A stretch of 64,000 nucleotides of DNA from Cronobacter turicensis z3032 (GCA_000027065.2 FN543093.2:2608074-2672073); one strand, 5' to 3'; positions 17,486 through 26,219 are shown, counted from the first letter of the stretch. Notes: a model not told the origin generated them from the letters alone. Made by a program: numbers and translations.

Positions 17486-17597
17486 CCGTCATTGGGGAGT
17501 AGCCAATTTCCTTAAGGAAATGTACGCGTCAACATACTCGTTGCAAAACGTGGCGCGTACGGACTGAAGCCCTTTCAGTCAGGCGAGACCATAGGCA
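17486..17597 (+). ncRNA. yybP-ykoY manganese riboswitch in the mntP leader
   Basis: The conserved metal-binding loops are present in order: GGGGAGTAGCC (17494-17504), the GCGTCAACATACTCG segment (17526-17540) and GGCGAGACC (17582-17590), with pairing arms between them (AATTTCC/GGAAAT, GTACGCG/CGCGTAC, GACTGAA/TTTCAGTC). This is the Mn2+-sensing yybP-ykoY class found ahead of E. coli mntP. Mn2+ binding is expected to open the mntP ribosome site, which lies about 60 nt downstream in a G/C-rich expression platform. Confidence 0.93.
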
Positions 17598-17659
17598 CGC
17601 GGCCGCTGTTTACTGGGGGCGGTCGGCGTGTATATGGTGATCCCGGTCAGGACCTCAAT

Positions 17660-18223
17660 ATGAATCTTTCCGCAACCCTGCTTCTCGCCTTCGGCATGTC
17701 TATGGACGCGTTCGCGGCCTCCATCGGCAAAGGCGCCACGCTCCATAAACCGAAATTTTCCGAAGCGCTCCGTACGGGCCTGATCTTTGGCGTTATCGAA
17801 GCGATCACGCCGCTGGTAGGCTGGCTGCTGGGCCTGCTGGCCACGCAGTTTGTCCTCACCTGGAACCACTGGATTGCATTTGTACTGCTGGTATTTCTCG
17901 GCGGCCGAATGATTATCGAAGGCGTGCGTGGGTGTGATGAAACGCCTGAAAAAATCCGTCGCCACAGCTTCTGGCTGCTGGTGACCACAGCGTTCGCCAC
18001 CAGCCTTGACGCGATGGCGGTCGGCGTGGGCCTCGCCTTTCTTCAGGTCGATATTGTGAAAACGGCGCTCGCCATCGGCTGCGCCACGCTGATTATGTCA
18101 ACGCTCGGCATGATGGTCGGCCGCTTTATCGGCCCGCTGCTTGGCAAACGGGCCGAAATTCTGGGCGGCGTGGTGCTTATCGGTATCGGCTGCCAGATCC
18201 TCTGGAGCCACTTCGCGGGCTAA
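17660..18223 (+). CDS. mntP: Manganese efflux pump MntP
   Basis: 187 residues (E. coli 188). Six transmembrane helices in two repeats with conserved acidic residues in the membrane: [14 protein letters not shown] near the N-terminus and [14 protein letters not shown] in the second half, which carry the export-critical aspartates. Exports Mn2+ across the inner membrane. Its leader holds a manganese riboswitch. The stop overlaps the convergent rlmA stop by 4 bp. Confidence 0.97.
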   Translation: MNLSATLLLAFGMSMDAFAASIGKGATLHKPKFSEALRTGLIFGVIEAITPLVGWLLGLLATQFVLTWNHWIAFVLLVFLGGRMIIEGVRGCDETPEKIRRHSFWLLVTTAFATSLDAMAVGVGLAFLQVDIVKTALAIGCATLIMSTLGMMVGRFIGPLLGKRAEILGGVVLIGIGCQILWSHFAG

Positions 18224-19035
18224 TCCTCGCGTCGCCAGACCCGCAGGCAAAAATCCGTTTCACAGCGAAACGCGCTCTGCGCGCGCAGCGTCTCCCACAC
18301 TTCCGGGCGCGCGCGCCACGCGAATGGCGTCATCTGCAAAAGCGTCGTCGCCTCTTCGCCGTTCAGGCTCATCTCATAACGTAACGCCTGCTCTTCAGCG
18401 AGCGTAAAGCCGTGGAGCGACTCCTCATTCGGCGCATGCAGCCGCACCTCATCATAGATAAGCCCTTTAAGCTGGATAAGATGGCGCGGGCCAGGCGTGA
18501 CGGTCACTACAACGCCACCAGGCTTCACCACGCGCGCCAGCTCTTCGGCTTTGCAGGGCGCGTAGATGCGCACGATGGCATCGAAAAAAGCATCCGGGAA
18601 CGGCAACCGGTGGCTGGATGCCACGCAAAACGCAATATCGGCGTAACGCTTCGCGGCAAAGCGGATGGCGCTGCGCGACACATCAAGCCCAAAGCTCTGC
18701 CCGCCGTGGGCGGCGGTAAGCGCCGCGAAGGCGCTGGTGTAGTACCCTTCGCCACAGCCAAGATCCAGCAGCGTCGCGCCGCTCTGCGGCAGATTCTCAG
18801 CCAGCCGTCTTGCGGTATGCTCTCGCAGCGGCGCGTAGTGGCCAGCGTCAAGAAACGCGCGGCGCGCCTGCATCATTTCGGTACTGTCGCCCGGATCCCG
18901 CGAGCGCTTATGCTGCACCGGGAGAAGATTCACATACCCTTCCTTTGCGATATCGAACTGATGGTTGCTGGCGCACCGGAAGCTTCTGGCTTGCGCCTGT
19001 AATGGCAAATGGCAAAGGGGGCAGATAAAAGACAT
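18220..19035 (-). CDS. rlmA: 23S rRNA (guanine-745-N1)-methyltransferase
   Basis: 271 residues (E. coli 269). An N-terminal zinc finger (Cys5, Cys8, Cys21, His25) binds the rRNA hairpin, followed by a Rossmann methyltransferase domain with the SAM motif [11 protein letters not shown] at about 89-99. It methylates N1 of G745 in 23S rRNA. The ATG at 19035 is chosen over one seven codons upstream because homologues start MSFxCPLC. Convergent with mntP. Confidence 0.95.
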   Translation of the reverse strand: MSFICPLCHLPLQAQARSFRCASNHQFDIAKEGYVNLLPVQHKRSRDPGDSTEMMQARRAFLDAGHYAPLREHTARRLAENLPQSGATLLDLGCGEGYYTSAFAALTAAHGGQSFGLDVSRSAIRFAAKRYADIAFCVASSHRLPFPDAFFDAIVRIYAPCKAEELARVVKPGGVVVTVTPGPRHLIQLKGLIYDEVRLHAPNEESLHGFTLAEEQALRYEMSLNGEEATTLLQMTPFAWRARPEVWETLRAQSAFRCETDFCLRVWRRED

Positions 19036-19113
19036 GACGACTCCGGAACAGCGCAAAACGCGAAGTTTAACGTGATTCGGCGAGCGGGGAAACGCTGATA
19101 CGCGTCATGAATG

Positions 19114-19142
19114 AAAAAGCCCCGCCAGTGGGCGGGGCTTTA
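19114..19142 (-). terminator. Terminator of yobF-cspC
   Basis: GCCCCGCC (19119-19126) pairs with GGCGGGGC (19131-19138) around AGTG, flanked by A5 on the left and TTTAAAA on the right. Read on the minus strand it ends in five T and lies about 50 nt after the cspC stop. Confidence 0.9.
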
Positions 19143-19189
19143 AAATAGCTGGCCGGTGGAAACAAGGCACCGGGTCAGTTTAAGTGCGA

Positions 19190-19399
19190 TTAGATAGCAA
19201 CTACGTTAACAGCTGCCGGACCTTTCTGACCGTCCTGAATCTCGAACTCAACGTTCTGGCCTTCAGCCAGAGTTTTGAAGCCATTACCCTGGATTGCAGA
19301 GAAGTGTACAAACACATCTTTGCTGCCGTCAGCAGGAGTAATGAAACCAAAACCTTTAGATTCGTTGAACCACTTAACTTGACCTTTAATCTTTGCCAT
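19190..19399 (-). CDS. cspC: Cold-shock-like RNA chaperone CspC
   Basis: 69 residues, nearly identical to E. coli CspC. A single OB-fold cold-shock domain with RNP1 KGFGFI (about 15-20) and RNP2 VFVHF (about 29-33). CspC is constitutive, binds mRNA and affects the stability of rpoS and other transcripts. It starts 13 nt after the yobF stop with GAAGGAA as ribosome site. The same frame is open upstream to 19516, but that part overlaps yobF and should not be taken as N-terminal sequence. Confidence 0.97.
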   Translation of the reverse strand: MAKIKGQVKWFNESKGFGFITPADGSKDVFVHFSAIQGNGFKTLAEGQNVEFEIQDGQKGPAAVNVVAI

Positions 19400-19412
19400 T
19401 TCGCAAATTCCT

Positions 19413-19556
19413 TCAATTGTTTTGTTCGCCCGCAGGCGCTGACTTAGATAAAACAGAGACATTACTGCTTGAGGCACTAAAATAAGGTTCGGCAGAGAAG
19501 CGGTATTCAACGACAACGTGTTTACTCAGGACTTCTTTACTGAAAATGCCACACAT
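19413..19556 (-). CDS. yobF: YobF, small conserved DUF2527 protein
   Basis: A 47-residue ORF I translated by hand. It begins [14 protein letters not shown] and matches E. coli YobF (47 residues) through most of its length; the last ten residues differ. YobF is a heat- and stress-accumulated small protein of unknown function, cotranscribed with cspC. Stop at 19415-19413, 13 nt before cspC. It is below the size limit of usual ORF calling. Confidence 0.9.
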   Translation of the reverse strand: MCGIFSKEVLSKHVVVEYRFSAEPYFSASSSNVSVLSKSAPAGEQNN

Positions 19557-20071
19557 AAACAGAACTGTACCTCGTTTAACCCAAAACTTGTTATCACATA
19601 CAACGTAACCAATGGCAAGCCATTTTTATACGCTGCACGATCTGTCGCACAGATTCCTCAACAGATCGCTATGTCACTGACAATAAAGCACAGAACGGGC
19701 ACGCGAAGCCCTGTAGAGGTTGCCTCGCCGCCCGGTTCTGGCTTACAGCCAGAATGCACTTTTTAACAGTAGCTCAATAACTTCGGTTCGTCCAGGCGAC
19801 ACGGGAAAGCAATCGGGTTATTTTCCGCTCTGTTATTATTTCTGCAAAAGCTTATTCATAAATGTGGTTAAACTTCATTTTAACGAGGCTTTATTACAGC
19901 CTGACGGCAGTAAACAATGTACAAATCAAAAAAGCTTGTACAAGCTAATTTCTCTCTGCACCAAAATAATGACATTTTAATGAAAGTTGCCTCAAAAAGA
20001 GGCAAGCGGAATAAGACAAAGTGATTAATAAATCATCTTACAGAAGCGACTTTAACCCGCCAGATATATTC
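19557..20071 (-). other. 515-bp A/T-rich structured region upstream of yobF-cspC
   Basis: No gene found. On the minus strand it precedes yobF and should hold the promoter and leader. Two inverted repeats share bases and exclude each other: TTCTGGC (19736-19742)/GCCAGAA (19748-19754), and CAGAACGGGC (19691-19700)/GCCCGGTTCTG (19730-19740, one bulged G). A separate hairpin TTGCCTC (19987-19993)/GAGGCAA (19999-20005) with an A5 loop lies 67 nt past the RomA-like stop and may terminate that gene. Confidence 0.6.
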
Positions 20072-21076
20072 TTACTCGGGCTTATTCGTCGCCAGCGATA
20101 AATATTGTCCGATACGGCGCGGCGCGAACGTTTCCGCTTTTTCGCCTCGTTCGGCAAGGGCGCTTATCAGCTCGGCAGGCGGCGCATCCAACGATTCATC
20201 CGCCAGCTCAAACACGCCCCAGTGGATGGGAATGGCGAGCGGGCGCCCTACATCCTGCCAGAGCCCGACCGCCTGCTGCGGATCCATATGGTGCGGCGCC
20301 ATAAACCAGCGTGGCGCATAGGCGCCGATGGGAATGGCCGCGCCCGTCAGCGGCCCCAGACGGCGTGGGATTTCCAGCAACTCAGACGTATAACCGCTGT
20401 CGCCGCTGAACCAGAAACGCTGCGAAACGCTTTCAATGACCCAACCACACCACAGTGAACGGTTTCGGTCCCACGGGGTGCGCATGCTCCAGTGCTGCGC
20501 CGGAACGGCGGTCATGTGCAGGCCACCCCAGGACCGGCTCTCCCACCAGTCGAGTTCAGTAACGTCACGGATGCCACGCTTCACAAACCACCCTTTCAGG
20601 CCCAGCGGCACAAAAAACGCCGCGTCAGGAAAGCGTTTCACAAGGCGGCGTACCGTGTTGTTGTCCAGATGATCGTAATGATTGTGTGAAATCAGCACCG
20701 CGTCGATACGCGGCAGGCGGGCAAGCTCCAGCGGCAACGGCGTTTTACGGGCGGGGCCGTAAAAGCTCACCGGCGAAGCCCGGCGGGAAAAAAGGGGATC
20801 GGTGAGAATATAACGGCCATTGAGACGAATCAGCAGCGTGGCGTGACCGAGCCACCAGACGCCGTCCTCTTCGCCCTCAATAACCGCAGGCTGCCACCAC
20901 TGCCGGATAAACGCGTCGTACCCGCCACCAGGCGGGTGCGGCAGCCCCTGGGCTTTGCGTTCATCCTGCCAGCGGCGCAAATCGCCGGGCTGATGCCCGA
21001 CCTCATGCGTGTTGCAAAAGCCGTCAGGGCGGTGATGCGCTTTCGTGGGATCGTACCAGGGATTCTTCCAGACCAT
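20072..21076 (-). CDS. UlaG/RomA-like metallo-beta-lactamase superfamily hydrolase
   Basis: 334 residues. The zinc signature HNHYDHLD is at 131-138; further metal-ligand candidates are H in VPAQHW, D in SGDSGY and H in IPIHWG. This layout (lactamase_B_2) is shared with N-acyl-phosphatidylethanolamine phospholipase D-like proteins and with proteins annotated RomA in Klebsiella/Enterobacter. No signal peptide is seen. ATG at 21076 has GGAGG 8 nt upstream; an in-frame GTG three codons earlier sits inside that site and is unlikely. It starts 26 nt after yebO, so it is probably in the PhoP-linked mgrB-yebO unit. K-12 has no gene here. Confidence 0.85.
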   Translation of the reverse strand: MVWKNPWYDPTKAHHRPDGFCNTHEVGHQPGDLRRWQDERKAQGLPHPPGGGYDAFIRQWWQPAVIEGEEDGVWWLGHATLLIRLNGRYILTDPLFSRRASPVSFYGPARKTPLPLELARLPRIDAVLISHNHYDHLDNNTVRRLVKRFPDAAFFVPLGLKGWFVKRGIRDVTELDWWESRSWGGLHMTAVPAQHWSMRTPWDRNRSLWCGWVIESVSQRFWFSGDSGYTSELLEIPRRLGPLTGAAIPIGAYAPRWFMAPHHMDPQQAVGLWQDVGRPLAIPIHWGVFELADESLDAPPAELISALAERGEKAETFAPRRIGQYLSLATNKPE

Positions 21077-21102
21077 GCTAATCACCTCCGGGGCGTTGGC
21101 GA

Positions 21103-21390
21103 TTAGCGCTCAGCCACCAGGCGGACGAAACCGTCGTCGTCGTCCTGCGTCGCCGCGGGCGTGGCCGTTGGCGTCTGCGCCTCCGGCTCGTTCGCGTCGC
21201 ACAGACGACGCAGCAGCGCCGTCTGGCGCTTTTCCTGCTCAAGCAGCGCTTCCAGCAGTTCAACCTGTTGGTTTGCGCGCACGCTTGCACGGTTAATAAA
21301 GAACCAGGCCACCAGCGCCACGAGAGCGCCAAAGAGAGAAATCGCCAGGGAGGCGACGTTTAAAGCACCAGAATTTACAATATCGTTCAT
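21103..21390 (-). CDS. yebO: YebO, small membrane protein
   Basis: 95 residues, the E. coli length. One N-terminal transmembrane helix (about 12-32), then a coiled-coil-like QVELLEALLEQEKRQ segment and a conserved C-terminal FVRLVAER. Function unknown. The ATG at 21390 matches the homologue start (MNDIVNSG against MNEVVNSG). It lies between mgrB and the RomA-like gene in one orientation. Confidence 0.9.
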   Translation of the reverse strand: MNDIVNSGALNVASLAISLFGALVALVAWFFINRASVRANQQVELLEALLEQEKRQTALLRRLCDANEPEAQTPTATPAATQDDDDGFVRLVAER

Positions 21391-21459
21391 GCTAACCACC
21401 TCAAGGAAACGCGCTATCTTACCACCGCTGCGGCGTAAGGGCATCGCCTGACTGACGCG

Positions 21460-21603
21460 TTACCAGGGAATGAACTTATTGATGGTGCAAATGCCGCTGA
21501 AAAACTGAACGTCCTGATCGCACATCACATTGATAGTCTGCGTCCACAGCAATAAACAGGCCACCAGCACGGCCAGCAAAATAGCCCATCTGAATTTTTT
21601 CAC
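21460..21603 (-). CDS. mgrB: MgrB, feedback inhibitor of PhoQ
   Basis: A 47-residue ORF translated by hand, starting at GTG (21603-21601) with GGAGAAGGTA just upstream. A short basic start (KKFRW), one membrane helix (about 7-25) and a periplasmic tail with Cys28 and Cys39; Cys16 is in the helix. E. coli MgrB has the same length and cysteine placement, and the C-terminal FIPW is conserved. MgrB binds the sensor PhoQ and dampens PhoPQ output; its loss gives polymyxin resistance in Klebsiella. Intact here. Confidence 0.95.
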   Translation of the reverse strand: MKKFRWAILLAVLVACLLLWTQTINVMCDQDVQFFSGICTINKFIPW

Positions 21604-21635
21604 TACCTTCTCCGTTACGGCATCTACAGGGCCAA

Positions 21636-21657
21636 ATTATCACGGAAACCTTAAACC
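21636..21657 (-). promoter_or_regulatory. Candidate PhoP-type promoter of mgrB
   Basis: On the minus strand a GGTTTA half-site (21657-21652) stands 10 nt before a -10-like GATAAT (21641-21636), the spacing seen at PhoP-activated promoters. A second half-site 11 bp upstream is poor. mgrB is PhoP-activated in E. coli. Confidence 0.35.
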
Positions 21658-21761
21658 AAATATCACTGTAACGTTAAGTCACCTAATACGGAATCCTCTC
21701 CTTGCGACGAAGCGGCAGGCGCGGCAGGCTGTACGTCTGAACGTAAACAAACGGAGCCGTT

Positions 21762-22001
21762 ATGCGCTATTTGATTCGTATCGCCGCACTCGTCATCGTG
21801 GCCTGGGTTGCGCTGCTTTTCAGCGGTTATGGAGTGTTGATTGGCAGTCATGAGAATGCCGCGGGCTTAGGATTGCAGTGCCGCTATCTGACAGCGAGAC
21901 AGGTGGTCAACGCGCAGTTCATCCATTCTGACACCGGGATCATCGGCATTACCGCCTGCCCGGTGCTGCGTAAAAGCGAAACCGTCGTGGATAACAGCTA
22001 A
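21762..22001 (+). CDS. yobH: YobH, small secreted or membrane-anchored protein
   Basis: 79 residues, the E. coli length. An N-terminal hydrophobic helix (about 5-27) is followed by a conserved SGYGVLIGSHENAAGLGLQC segment, cut here as GYGVLIGS and ENAAGLGLQC, and a second cysteine near ITACP. Function unknown. Divergent from mgrB and convergent with kdgR. Confidence 0.9.
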   Translation: MRYLIRIAALVIVAWVALLFSGYGVLIGSHENAAGLGLQCRYLTARQVVNAQFIHSDTGIIGITACPVLRKSETVVDNS

Positions 22002-22016
22002 CGCGACGCAATAAGA

Positions 22017-22041
22017 CGCCGCAGACCCGCTGCGGCGCTTT
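22017..22041. terminator. Bidirectional hairpin between yobH and kdgR
   Basis: CGCCGCAG (22017-22024) pairs with CTGCGGCG (22030-22037), loop ACCCG, then CTTTCAT. The T-tract is short on both sides; position between convergent stops supports a shared terminator. Confidence 0.6.
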
Positions 22042-22043
22042 CA

Positions 22044-22835
22044 TCAGAACGGGTAATCGTTATAACCCATCTGTTCGGAGATTTTCCGCGCGGCGGTATG
22101 CAGAATTTCCACATACTCGTGCAGACGCTCTTCGGAGAAACGCAGCGTCGGGAAAGAGATACTCAACCCGGCGATCACTACGCCAAAGCGGTCGAATACC
22201 GGCACCGCGATGCAACGCAGCCCTTCTTCCTGCTCTTCGTTATCTTCGCCGTAACCGTGTTCACGGACCTGATCCAGCACCGGCAGCAGCGCCTCCGTAG
22301 AGACAATTGTGCGATCGGTGCTGCGTTTATACTCGACGCCTTCGAGGATTTGTCGTACCTCGTCGCGATCGCGCCAGGCCAGCAGCACTTTACCGATAGC
22401 GGTACTGTAGAGCGGATTGCGGCGACCGATGCGCGAATACATGCGCAGGTTATACATCGAGTCGATTTTATGGATGTAGACAATGCTGTCCTCGTCCAGC
22501 GCGCCCAGGTGAATCGTCTCCTTTGTCAGGCGCGACAGTTCACGCATCTGGATATCCGCGCTGCGGATAAGATCGACATTCTGTAGCGCACGGGCGCCAA
22601 GCTCAAAGAGCTTGAGCGTCAGAGAATACTTTTCTGACTCTCCTTCCTGAGCGACATAGCCCAGAGATTTCATGGTCTGCAAAAAGCGGTAAACCGTGCT
22701 TTTTGACATCATGACGCGCTGCGACAATTCGGTGATACCAATTTCCCGCTCTTCACCCAACGCCTGCAAGATACCAAAGACCTTGAGCACCGAAGAGACG
22801 GAGTCAGGCTGTTTATCTAAGTCTGCGATTGCCAT
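22044..22835 (-). CDS. kdgR: IclR-family repressor KdgR
   Basis: 263 residues, nearly identical to the E. coli and pectinolytic enterobacterial KdgR. An N-terminal winged helix (about 13-70, recognition helix SKSTVYRFLQT) and a C-terminal IclR effector domain (about 85-255) that binds 2-keto-3-deoxygluconate. It represses pectin/ketodeoxygluconate catabolism and the kdgT/eda-type genes. The plus-strand region behind it shows a good promoter with an inverted repeat across the -10. Confidence 0.96.
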   Translation of the reverse strand: MAIADLDKQPDSVSSVLKVFGILQALGEEREIGITELSQRVMMSKSTVYRFLQTMKSLGYVAQEGESEKYSLTLKLFELGARALQNVDLIRSADIQMRELSRLTKETIHLGALDEDSIVYIHKIDSMYNLRMYSRIGRRNPLYSTAIGKVLLAWRDRDEVRQILEGVEYKRSTDRTIVSTEALLPVLDQVREHGYGEDNEEQEEGLRCIAVPVFDRFGVVIAGLSISFPTLRFSEERLHEYVEILHTAARKISEQMGYNDYPF

Positions 22836-22860
22836 TGATCACCTCGATCGCATTTGTTTT

Positions 22861-22911
22861 ATAAAAATCAGAACCGGTTTTTATTATAAATTCCGGGCGA
22901 CGGCGCCGCAA
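22861..22911 (-). promoter_or_regulatory. kdgR promoter with overlapping inverted repeat
   Basis: On the minus strand a perfect TATAAT (22888-22883) is preceded at 17 nt by TTGCGG (22911-22906). Overlapping the -10 and start region, ATAAAAA (22861-22867) and TTTTTAT (22878-22884) form a perfect inverted repeat 10 nt apart, with AACCGGTT in its centre. Autoregulation or another repressor is possible. Confidence 0.55.
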
Positions 22912-23044
22912 TGTATCTGTGCTCGCGCATGAAAATTCTGCGACATAAAACCTGATTAGCGCTCAGGATATATCTTCAGCGGCGGATCAAGCGCTTAGCT
23001 TCTGTCTGACAGACGTAAAAAAACGCGAGAGGCTTCTGACGCCC

Positions 23045-23073
23045 AAAAAAAAGCGCGCCCTCAGGCGCGCTTT
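23045..23073 (-). terminator. Terminator of htpX
   Basis: AAAGCGCGCC (23050-23059) pairs with GGCGCGCTTT (23064-23073), loop CTCA; read on the minus strand it ends in eight T, 21 nt after the htpX stop. Confidence 0.92.
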
Positions 23074-23093
23074 CGACGTTATCGCGTATGCGA

Positions 23094-23975
23094 TTACTTC
23101 AGGTATTCACCGCTACGCAGCGCTTCGATACGTTTATCCAGCGGCGGGTGCGTCATGAACAGTTCACTCAGCGATTTCGATTTACCGTTGATGCAAAACG
23201 CCATCATGCTGCTCGCTTCCTGCGGCTCGTAGCTGGTTTTCAGGCGCTGGAGCGCTGCAATCATCTTTTCGCGGCCCACCAGTTTCGCGGAGCCGGCGTC
23301 AGCGTGGAATTCACGGTAGCGTGAGAACCACATCGTGATAATGCTCGCGAGGATACCAAACACCAGTTCCAGCACGGTCGCAACTGCAAAGTAAATCAGC
23401 GGGTTGCCGTTGCTCTCTTCGCCTTCGTCGCGGTTGCCGCCGAGAAAACCTGCCGCCACCTGCGCGATGATACGCGAAATGAAAATCACAAAGGTGTTCA
23501 CCACGCCCTGAATCAGCGTCATGGTGACCATGTCGCCGTTGGCGATGTGGCTGATTTCATGCGCGATAACCGCTTCCGCTTCATCGCGGCTCATGTTCTG
23601 CAACAGGCCGGTACTCACCGCCACCAGCGAGGCGTCGCGACGCGCGCCCGTAGCAAATGCGTTGATATCCGGCGCGTGATAGATAGCCACCTGCGGCATG
23701 GCGATGCCAGCCTGGCGCGACTGCTGCGCCACGGTATCCATCAGCCAGCGTTCCGTTTCATTACGCGGCGCTTCGATAACTTCACCACCCACCGATTTCA
23801 GCGCCATCCATTTGGACATCAACAGCGAAATAATCGAGCCGCCGAAGCCAAACAGCAGCGCCATGATCAGAAGGCCCGTCACGCTGCTTGACTGGATCCC
23901 TGTCAGGCTGAGCACCAGACCGAACACCATCATGACGGCCAGGTTAGTCAACAGGAAAAGCGCAATTCGCATCAT
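23094..23975 (-). CDS. htpX: Inner-membrane zinc metalloprotease HtpX
   Basis: 293 residues, the E. coli length. Two N-terminal helices (about 4-24 and 34-54), the HEISH zinc motif at 139-143, two more helices (about 155-180 and 193-215), and the [10 protein letters not shown] segment carrying the third ligand. It degrades misfolded membrane proteins alongside FtsH. The start at 23975 matches [11 protein letters not shown] of homologues; the frame is open 27 codons further upstream. A single GTAAA half-site lies upstream, too weak to claim a CpxR box. E. coli has yebQ between kdgR and htpX; it is missing here. Confidence 0.96.
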   Translation of the reverse strand: MMRIALFLLTNLAVMMVFGLVLSLTGIQSSSVTGLLIMALLFGFGGSIISLLMSKWMALKSVGGEVIEAPRNETERWLMDTVAQQSRQAGIAMPQVAIYHAPDINAFATGARRDASLVAVSTGLLQNMSRDEAEAVIAHEISHIANGDMVTMTLIQGVVNTFVIFISRIIAQVAAGFLGGNRDEGEESNGNPLIYFAVATVLELVFGILASIITMWFSRYREFHADAGSAKLVGREKMIAALQRLKTSYEPQEASSMMAFCINGKSKSLSELFMTHPPLDKRIEALRSGEYLK

Positions 23976-24170
23976 AATTTTCTTTTTACCTCGGTTTAAC
24001 AATACGCAGTATGCGATTACACACATCGTAGGGGCGCGCACGGCGTTTTCAAGCATCAGAGGCTGGCAAGTCTCTAAAAATACGAAACTTTACATTTTGT
24101 AGCATTTCGCTGACGGGGCTAAACACGACGCTAAAAAACCGGCGCCTCAGAGGGCGCCGGTTGGGGAGTT

Positions 24171-26219
24171 TTATTTCTGCGGATCAGCGGGCTGCGCCGT
24201 TTTCTCTTTGGTCATCTTCGCCAGGTCAAGGGCGATATGCACCGTTTCATCAAGATACGGATCGGGCTCCTGATAATCCTTCGGCAGATCCTCAAGCTTC
24301 GCCAGCGGCGGTTTGCCTGCACGCTTCAGACGATCGTTGATACGCGCCAGTCGGGTTGCGTCATCTTCATGGTTCTCTTTTTCACGCTGGGCAAGGTTAA
24401 GCGAAACCATATTGCGCTTATCTTTCATCGCGTTATAACGAGCAATATCCTTGATGATGTACTGGAACTCCGGATCTTTCGCGATACGTTCGTTGTGGTC
24501 TTTCAGCAGCTCAGGACCGAGCGGTTTCAGATCGCCGGATTTCTCATACGTAGCCGCATTGATGCTGTCCCACGGCAGTGCGTTATCCTCGAATTTCTCG
24601 CCGGTTTCCGTCTCTTCATTGCCGGTTGGCATGATGATATCCGGCGTGACCCCTTTACGCTGGGTACTGCCGCCGTTAACGCGGTAGAATTTCTGGATGG
24701 TGTACTGCACGGAACCCAGCGCCGGCCATTCCGGACGCAGCATCTGATCGTAGATGCGGTTCAGCGAACGGTATTGCTGCACGGTGCCCTTGCCGAAGGT
24801 CGGTTCGCCGACAATCAACGCGCGGCCGTAATCCTGCATGGCGGCGGCGAAAATCTCAGACGCCGAGGCGCTGAAACGGTCGACCATCACTACCAGCGGA
24901 CCTTTGTAATACACCACGCCGTCGGTGTCGCGATCTTCACGCACCTTGCCGTTGTTATCACGCACCTGCACCACCGGGCCAGACGGAATAAACAGACCGG
25001 AGAGCGAAACCGCTTCCGTCAGCGCACCGCCGCCGTTTGAGCGCAGGTCGATGATCACGCCCGCCACATTCTGCTTCTCAAGCTTCTGGAGCTGCACTTT
25101 CACGTCATCGGTTAGGCCGACATAGAAGCCCGGGATATCCAGCACGCCGATTTTTTCTTTACCGACATTTTTCACCGACATCTTCACCGCGCGATCTTCG
25201 AGACGAATGCGCTCGCGCGTCAGCGTCACGATGCGGGTCTTGGTGCCTTTACCGGCAGGCAGAACTTCAAGGCGTACTTTACTGCCCTTCGGTCCTTTGA
25301 TGAGCGCGACGACGTCGTCCAGGCGCCAGCCGATCACATCCTGCATCTGCTGGCCGACCTGGCCTACGCCGACAATGCGATCGCCAACGCTTATCGCCTT
25401 GCTTTTCGCGGCCGGGCCGCCCGCGACCATGGAGTTGATGACGGTATAGTCATCGTCCATTTGCAGAACGGCGCCGATGCCCTCAAGCGAGAGACTCATT
25501 TCGGTGTTGAACTGCTCGGTGCTGCGCGGCGAGAGATAGTTGGTATGCGGGTCAATCTCATGCGCGAAGGCGGTCATCGCCAGCGAGAACACATCTTCGC
25601 TGTTGGTCTGCGCCAGACGGCGGATCGCGAATTTATAACGCTTGGTCAGCGTTTCGCGGATTTCCGCATCGGTTTTACCGGTCAGCTTCAGGCTCAGCTC
25701 GTCATATTTGACTTTGCCGTCCCAGAGTTTATTCAACTCCGCTTCGCTGGCAAGCCAGGGCGCCTTGCTGCGATCGATATCAAACGTATCGTTACCGGTA
25801 AAATCCATGGGTCTTTCCAGCACTTTCAGCGCGTACTGATAACGTTCAAAACGACGCTGCTGTGCCAGATTGTAGAGATCGTAAAACACATCAAGCTTGC
25901 CGCTACGCAGTTCATCGCCAATCTGCCCTTTTTTCTTCGCGAACTGCTCAACATCCCCCGCCAGCAGCACGTTATGGCTGTAGTCGAGGAGGTTGAGGTA
26001 ACGATCGAAGATTTTGGCGGAGAAGGCTTCGTTAAGATCGAACTGGCGGTAGTGAGAGCGGGTGAACCTTGAGGTCACGCGCTCGCTAACGGTGGCATGC
26101 TGCGGCTCTTCTTTCAGAACCGGGATCTGGTCAGGACGGGTAATGTCATCCACGGCCAACGCCTGACCCGCCATCAGCAGCAGGCCGGCGACGGCGGTAA
26201 GCTTAAAAAAAGTGTTCAT
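24171..26219 (-). CDS. prc: Periplasmic tail-specific carboxy-terminal protease Prc (Tsp)
   Basis: 682 residues, the E. coli length. A signal peptide (1-22, ending GQALA), a PDZ domain (about 240-325), then the Ser/Lys protease core with FSASASEIF (nucleophile Ser) and the lysine in TFGKGTVQQ. It trims FtsI and degrades SsrA-tagged and other proteins with nonpolar C-termini, and with NlpI controls the hydrolase MepS. The start at 26219 is chosen for the signal peptide; the in-frame ATG at 26267 lies before the proQ stop. proQ ends 19 nt upstream, so the two are cotranscribed. Confidence 0.97.
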   Translation of the reverse strand: MNTFFKLTAVAGLLLMAGQALAVDDITRPDQIPVLKEEPQHATVSERVTSRFTRSHYRQFDLNEAFSAKIFDRYLNLLDYSHNVLLAGDVEQFAKKKGQIGDELRSGKLDVFYDLYNLAQQRRFERYQYALKVLERPMDFTGNDTFDIDRSKAPWLASEAELNKLWDGKVKYDELSLKLTGKTDAEIRETLTKRYKFAIRRLAQTNSEDVFSLAMTAFAHEIDPHTNYLSPRSTEQFNTEMSLSLEGIGAVLQMDDDYTVINSMVAGGPAAKSKAISVGDRIVGVGQVGQQMQDVIGWRLDDVVALIKGPKGSKVRLEVLPAGKGTKTRIVTLTRERIRLEDRAVKMSVKNVGKEKIGVLDIPGFYVGLTDDVKVQLQKLEKQNVAGVIIDLRSNGGGALTEAVSLSGLFIPSGPVVQVRDNNGKVREDRDTDGVVYYKGPLVVMVDRFSASASEIFAAAMQDYGRALIVGEPTFGKGTVQQYRSLNRIYDQMLRPEWPALGSVQYTIQKFYRVNGGSTQRKGVTPDIIMPTGNEETETGEKFEDNALPWDSINAATYEKSGDLKPLGPELLKDHNERIAKDPEFQYIIKDIARYNAMKDKRNMVSLNLAQREKENHEDDATRLARINDRLKRAGKPPLAKLEDLPKDYQEPDPYLDETVHIALDLAKMTKEKTAQPADPQK

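Noticed and set aside
19200..19516. N-terminal extension of CspC to 19516
   Set aside because: The extra residues overlap yobF in another frame, and CspC homologues start at MAKIKGQ with a good ribosome site.
23976..24120. CpxR box upstream of htpX
   Set aside because: Only one good GTAAA half-site is present; the partner at the right spacing matches two of five bases.
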